A DNA stretch of 15,510 nt from Chloroflexota bacterium. Its GTDB lineage: Bacteria; Chloroflexota; Dehalococcoidia; Lucifugimonadales; JACPCL1. Shown in pieces: positions 13,587 through 15,510 of the stretch. Numbering within the stretch: the stretch's first letter is position 1; every line of letters begins with the position of its first letter. The DNA lies in contig JACQUI010000258.1 of NCBI GenBank assembly GCA_016210395.1, forward strand, positions 1-15,510, given 5' to 3'. The notes under the pieces are model-generated. The model searched no databases. It was not told the DNA's origin and worked only from the letters and a program-made list of their open reading frames with translations. Both the position numbers and the translations under genes were made by a program.

Positions 13587-13877
13587 ATGACTGCGCAGAA
13601 ATCACGCTTCACCATTGACCTTGACCCCCTCTTTCAGCGCCGTCTGAAGGCAACGGCTGCGCTGAAAGGGATGACCATGCGCGAATACTGCCTTCTGGCA
13701 ATCGAAAAAGAGCTGGCCAGGGACGAGACTGGCGCCGTGCAGGCTTTGCCCTTCGGAGAGGAGGCGCTGGACCGCCTTGACGCTTTGCGAGACTTGATCT
13801 TCCAGGGCCGGACACTTGAGGGAGACTCGGTAGAACTCCTCCGGGAGGCAAGGGCTGAAAGGACAAAGGCCCTATGA
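13587..13877 (+). CDS. vapB: VapB-type RHH antitoxin
   Basis: A 96-residue protein whose N-terminal 40 residues form a ribbon-helix-helix: the strand RFTIDLDPLFQRRL is followed by two helices (KATAALKGMTMREYCLLAIEKEL is the region, about residues 21-43). The C-terminal half is acidic and would neutralise the toxin (EEALDRLDALRDLIFQG). The start is the ATG at 13587, with GGAGG about six bases upstream; an in-frame ATG at 13572 lacks one. Its stop overlaps the vapC start as ATGA, the standard antitoxin-toxin coupling. The palindrome at 13537-13558 is its probable operator. Confidence 0.8.
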   Translation: MTAQKSRFTIDLDPLFQRRLKATAALKGMTMREYCLLAIEKELARDETGAVQALPFGEEALDRLDALRDLIFQGRTLEGDSVELLREARAERTKAL

Positions 13878-14311
13878 GTGGCTTTGCCGTTGTCGACGCG
13901 AACGTTGCAGCCAAGTGGATTCTAAGCGAGGTCCTGAGCCCTCAAGCCAGTGCTCTCAAACGTTCCTGGGCAAGAGAGGAAGTGCAGCCTGTGGCGCCCT
14001 ACCTCATGCCGGCAGAGGTTGCCAATATTCTGCGCAGGCGTGTCGTTCGTGGAGAGCTGTCCTCTGAAAATGCAACAGCTCTCATGGATACTTTGATGGC
14101 TTCGGGGATTGAGTTGCTGGAGCCGTCAGGTCTACACGGGAGAGCGATTCGACTGGCGCACGAGCTTCGCCAGGACGCGGCCTACGACGCTCACTACCTT
14201 GCGCTGGCCATTGCGCTGGAATGCGACCTGTGGACAGCGGACCACCGTTTCTACCTCGCCGCTAGCCCATCCCACAGCCGGGTGCGATGGCTTGGGACGT
14301 TCTCGTCGTAG
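13874..14311 (+). CDS. vapC: VapC-type PIN-domain ribonuclease toxin
   Basis: A 145-residue PIN-domain protein, normal for VapC. The acidic Mg-binding residues are all present: Asp8 in VVDANVAAKW, Glu48 in MPAEVANIL, Asp105 in AYDAHYLALA and Asp123 in WTADHRF. VapC toxins cut tRNA or rRNA when freed from the antitoxin. The gene overlaps vapB by four bases and is intact, so the pair is probably functional. It sits between cofE (divergent) and the HpcH/HpaI-family gene, next to other decaying accessory genes. Confidence 0.9.
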   Translation: MSGFAVVDANVAAKWILSEVLSPQASALKRSWAREEVQPVAPYLMPAEVANILRRRVVRGELSSENATALMDTLMASGIELLEPSGLHGRAIRLAHELRQDAAYDAHYLALAIALECDLWTADHRFYLAASPSHSRVRWLGTFSS

Positions 14312-14321
14312 GCCGCGATGC

Positions 14322-14358
14322 CACGGGCCTGTAAGGCTATCCTTGCCCGTGCTATACT
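14322..14358 (+). promoter_or_regulatory. Hairpin and -10 box between vapC and the lyase gene
   Basis: CACGGGC (14322-14328) pairs with GCCCGTG (14345-14351), and AAGG pairs with CCTT inside (loop CTAT, with a 4-base bulge on the left side). The hairpin runs into TATACT (14353-14358), a 5/6 match to a -10 box, 57 bp before the next gene. There is no T-tract for a classical vapC terminator and no good -35, so the hairpin may be a weak terminator or an operator overlapping the promoter. Confidence 0.35.
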
Positions 14359-14414
14359 CACCCCGCTCGAACGCTAACGCTGCGGCCTCTGCGCCGCGCT
14401 CCCGAGGAGGGGAC

Positions 14415-15287
14415 ATGGATATCTTTCGCAGCCTTCACTTCATCCCCGGCAACCGCCAGGACATGCTGACCAAGTCGGGAACGCTTCCGGCGGACGTCCT
14501 GGTGCCGGACATGGAAGACTCGGTGCCCGACGGCCAGAAGCAACAGGCCCGCGAACTGATCAAGAGCCTGCTGCCAACCCTGGCCCAGAAGGGCCAGCTT
14601 GTGATGCCGCGCATCAATGCCCTGAACACGGGCCTGGCGGCCGACGACCTGGCCGCGATTGTTGGGCCGCACACCTACGGCGTCACCGCTGGCAAGGTGG
14701 AGTCCCCCTGGGAGATCCAGGAGCTGTCCAAGATCCTGGACGGCCTGGAGCGCAAGGCTGGACTACCCATCGGGCACACCAAGCTGGTGCCCTGGCTGGA
14801 GAACGCCAAGGCTGTGCTCAACGCCCATGCCATCGCAAGCTCATCACCCCGCATTGCCGGCGTCGCCTTCGGCGCGGAGGACTTCACCGACAGCATGGGC
14901 GTGGAGCGCACCGACACCGGCGCGGAGCTTGCCTACCCCCGCGCCGCCGTGGCCGTGGCCGCTCGCGCCGCAGACGTGCTTGCCATAGACACGCCCTACG
15001 TCAACTTCCGCGATACGGAAGGCCTGGCGCGGGAGATCAAGTCGGTCCTGCCCTTCGGCTTCAAGGCCAAGTTCTCCATCCACCCCGTGCAGGTAGAGGT
15101 CATCAACAAGCTGTTCAGCCCGTCGGAGGAAGCCATCGCCTACGCCCGCCGTGTGATAGCCGCATGGGACGAAGCGGCGGCCAAGGGCGTCGGCGCCATT
15201 GCGCTGGACGGCAAGATGATAGACGTGCCCGTGGTGAAGCGAGCGCGCAGCCTGCTGGCGCTGTCAGAGGGCATGGCGAAGAGTTAG
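14415..15287 (+). CDS. HpcH/HpaI aldolase / citrate lyase beta-like (CitE-like) protein
   Basis: A 290-residue TIM-barrel C-C lyase of the CitE-like family; members act on CoA thioesters such as malyl-, citramalyl- or HMG-CoA. Landmarks are FIPGNRQDML (about residues 9-18), VLVPDMEDSVP (29-38), Arg66 in MPRINALNTG, KVESP (94-98), metal ligands Glu129 (LVPWLENAKAVL) and Asp156 (GAEDFTDSMG), and the closing KFSIHPVQVEVIN (219-231). The CitE proteins of true citrate lyase have CitD/CitF neighbours, which are absent here, so a stand-alone CoA-ester lyase or thioesterase is more likely. The start is the ATG at 14415, with a strong GAGGAGGGG upstream. It is followed by the folB gene across a palindromic repeat. 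Confidence 0.9.
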   Translation: MDIFRSLHFIPGNRQDMLTKSGTLPADVLVPDMEDSVPDGQKQQARELIKSLLPTLAQKGQLVMPRINALNTGLAADDLAAIVGPHTYGVTAGKVESPWEIQELSKILDGLERKAGLPIGHTKLVPWLENAKAVLNAHAIASSSPRIAGVAFGAEDFTDSMGVERTDTGAELAYPRAAVAVAARAADVLAIDTPYVNFRDTEGLAREIKSVLPFGFKAKFSIHPVQVEVINKLFSPSEEAIAYARRVIAAWDEAAAKGVGAIALDGKMIDVPVVKRARSLLALSEGMAKS

Positions 15288-15308
15288 CGCGCTAGAGGCA
15301 ATCTTCAT

Positions 15309-15336
15309 GTAGGGGCGCAAGGCCTTGCGCCCCTAC
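15309..15336. repeat. Perfect 28-bp GTAGGGGC palindrome
   Basis: GTAGGGGCGCAAGG and CCTTGCGCCCCTAC are exact, loopless complements. The element lies in the 61-73 bp gap between the lyase gene and folB, and shares its outer eight bases on each side with the perfect palindrome at 8146-8175. Confidence 0.8.
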
Positions 15337-15360
15337 GCGTCCGTCACAATGCAGTCGCTT

Positions 15361-15510
15361 ATGCCACAGCTTCCCCTTGATTCCATCCTCCTGGAAGGCA
15401 TGGCCTTCTATGGCTACCATGGCGTCAACCCGGAGGAGCGCGCCCTGGGCCAGCGGTTCGTGGTTGACCTCCAGGTCTACCTCGACCTGAGCAGGGCAGG
15501 GGCCTCGGAC
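15361..15510 (+). CDS. folB: Dihydroneopterin aldolase FolB (5' part)
   Basis: The first 50 codons of a gene cut by the window end. The sequence DSILLEGMAFYGYHGVNPEE followed by RALGQRFVVDLQVYLDLSRA matches the start of FolB closely, including the FYGYHG signature and the catalytic Glu after it (NPEE). FolB cleaves 7,8-dihydroneopterin in folate synthesis and acts as a homo-octamer. Two in-frame ATGs are possible (15349 or 15361); neither has a visible Shine-Dalgarno, so the start is undecided. It may be co-transcribed with the upstream lyase gene across the palindrome. Confidence 0.88.
   Translation, partial: MPQLPLDSILLEGMAFYGYHGVNPEERALGQRFVVDLQVYLDLSRAGASD

Overview
The window is a GC-rich, densely packed stretch of bacterial chromosome. 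Genes on both strands sit in short operons with overlapping or nearly touching reading frames. A coenzyme F420 gene (cofE), a yebC-ruvC-ruvA cluster, a VapBC pair, an IS256-type element and dispersed GTAGGGGC palindromes would fit an uncultured Chloroflexota (Dehalococcoidia-like) or another F420-using lineage. That taxonomic placement is inference; no rRNA or tRNA gene is present to test it.

Layout. 1-170 (-): start of a gene for a membrane-anchored or exported protein. 187-675: a long non-coding gap. 676-1875 (+): PLP aminotransferase of the LysN/KAT II type. 2078-3337 (-): MFS transporter, divergent from a TerB-like gene (3475-3915, +) that is followed by a 37-residue single-pass membrane peptide (3990-4103, +). 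4137-4904 (-): SAM methyltransferase. 4936-4997: imperfect inverted repeat. 5013-6483: a decayed IS256-type element whose terminal inverted repeats and transposase ends survive, while the catalytic middle is replaced by an unrelated intact 216-codon ORF. 6508-8964 (-): the operon yebC-ruvC-ruvA-P-loop kinase, with a good sigma70-type promoter. 9130-10751 (+): a divergent pair, metallo-beta-lactamase-fold hydrolase plus a protein of unknown function. 10772-12181 (-): tandem VOC protein, frameshifted DUF6883 gene and DUF4926 gene in one tight run. 12231-12604 (-): a small gene with three frameshifts. 12668-13417 (-): cofE. 13587-14311 (+): vapBC. 14415-15287 (+): HpcH/HpaI (CitE-like) lyase. 15361-end (+): start of folB.

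How they work together. RuvA and RuvC act on Holliday junctions; YebC is a translation/transcription regulator commonly linked to them. ruvB is not in this operon, and a FlaR-like kinase follows ruvA instead. CofE extends the F420 glutamate tail and FolB makes the pterin precursor of folate. Broken genes are confined to 5.0-6.5 kb and 11.0-12.6 kb while the housekeeping genes are intact. This argues that the frameshifts are real decay rather than poor sequence quality.

The most notable item is the hollowed-out IS256 element carrying an unrecognised intact ORF. Next are the broken DUF6883/DUF4926 pair, the reconstructable triple-frameshift gene, and a family of intergenic GTAGGGGC...GCCCCTAC palindromes.
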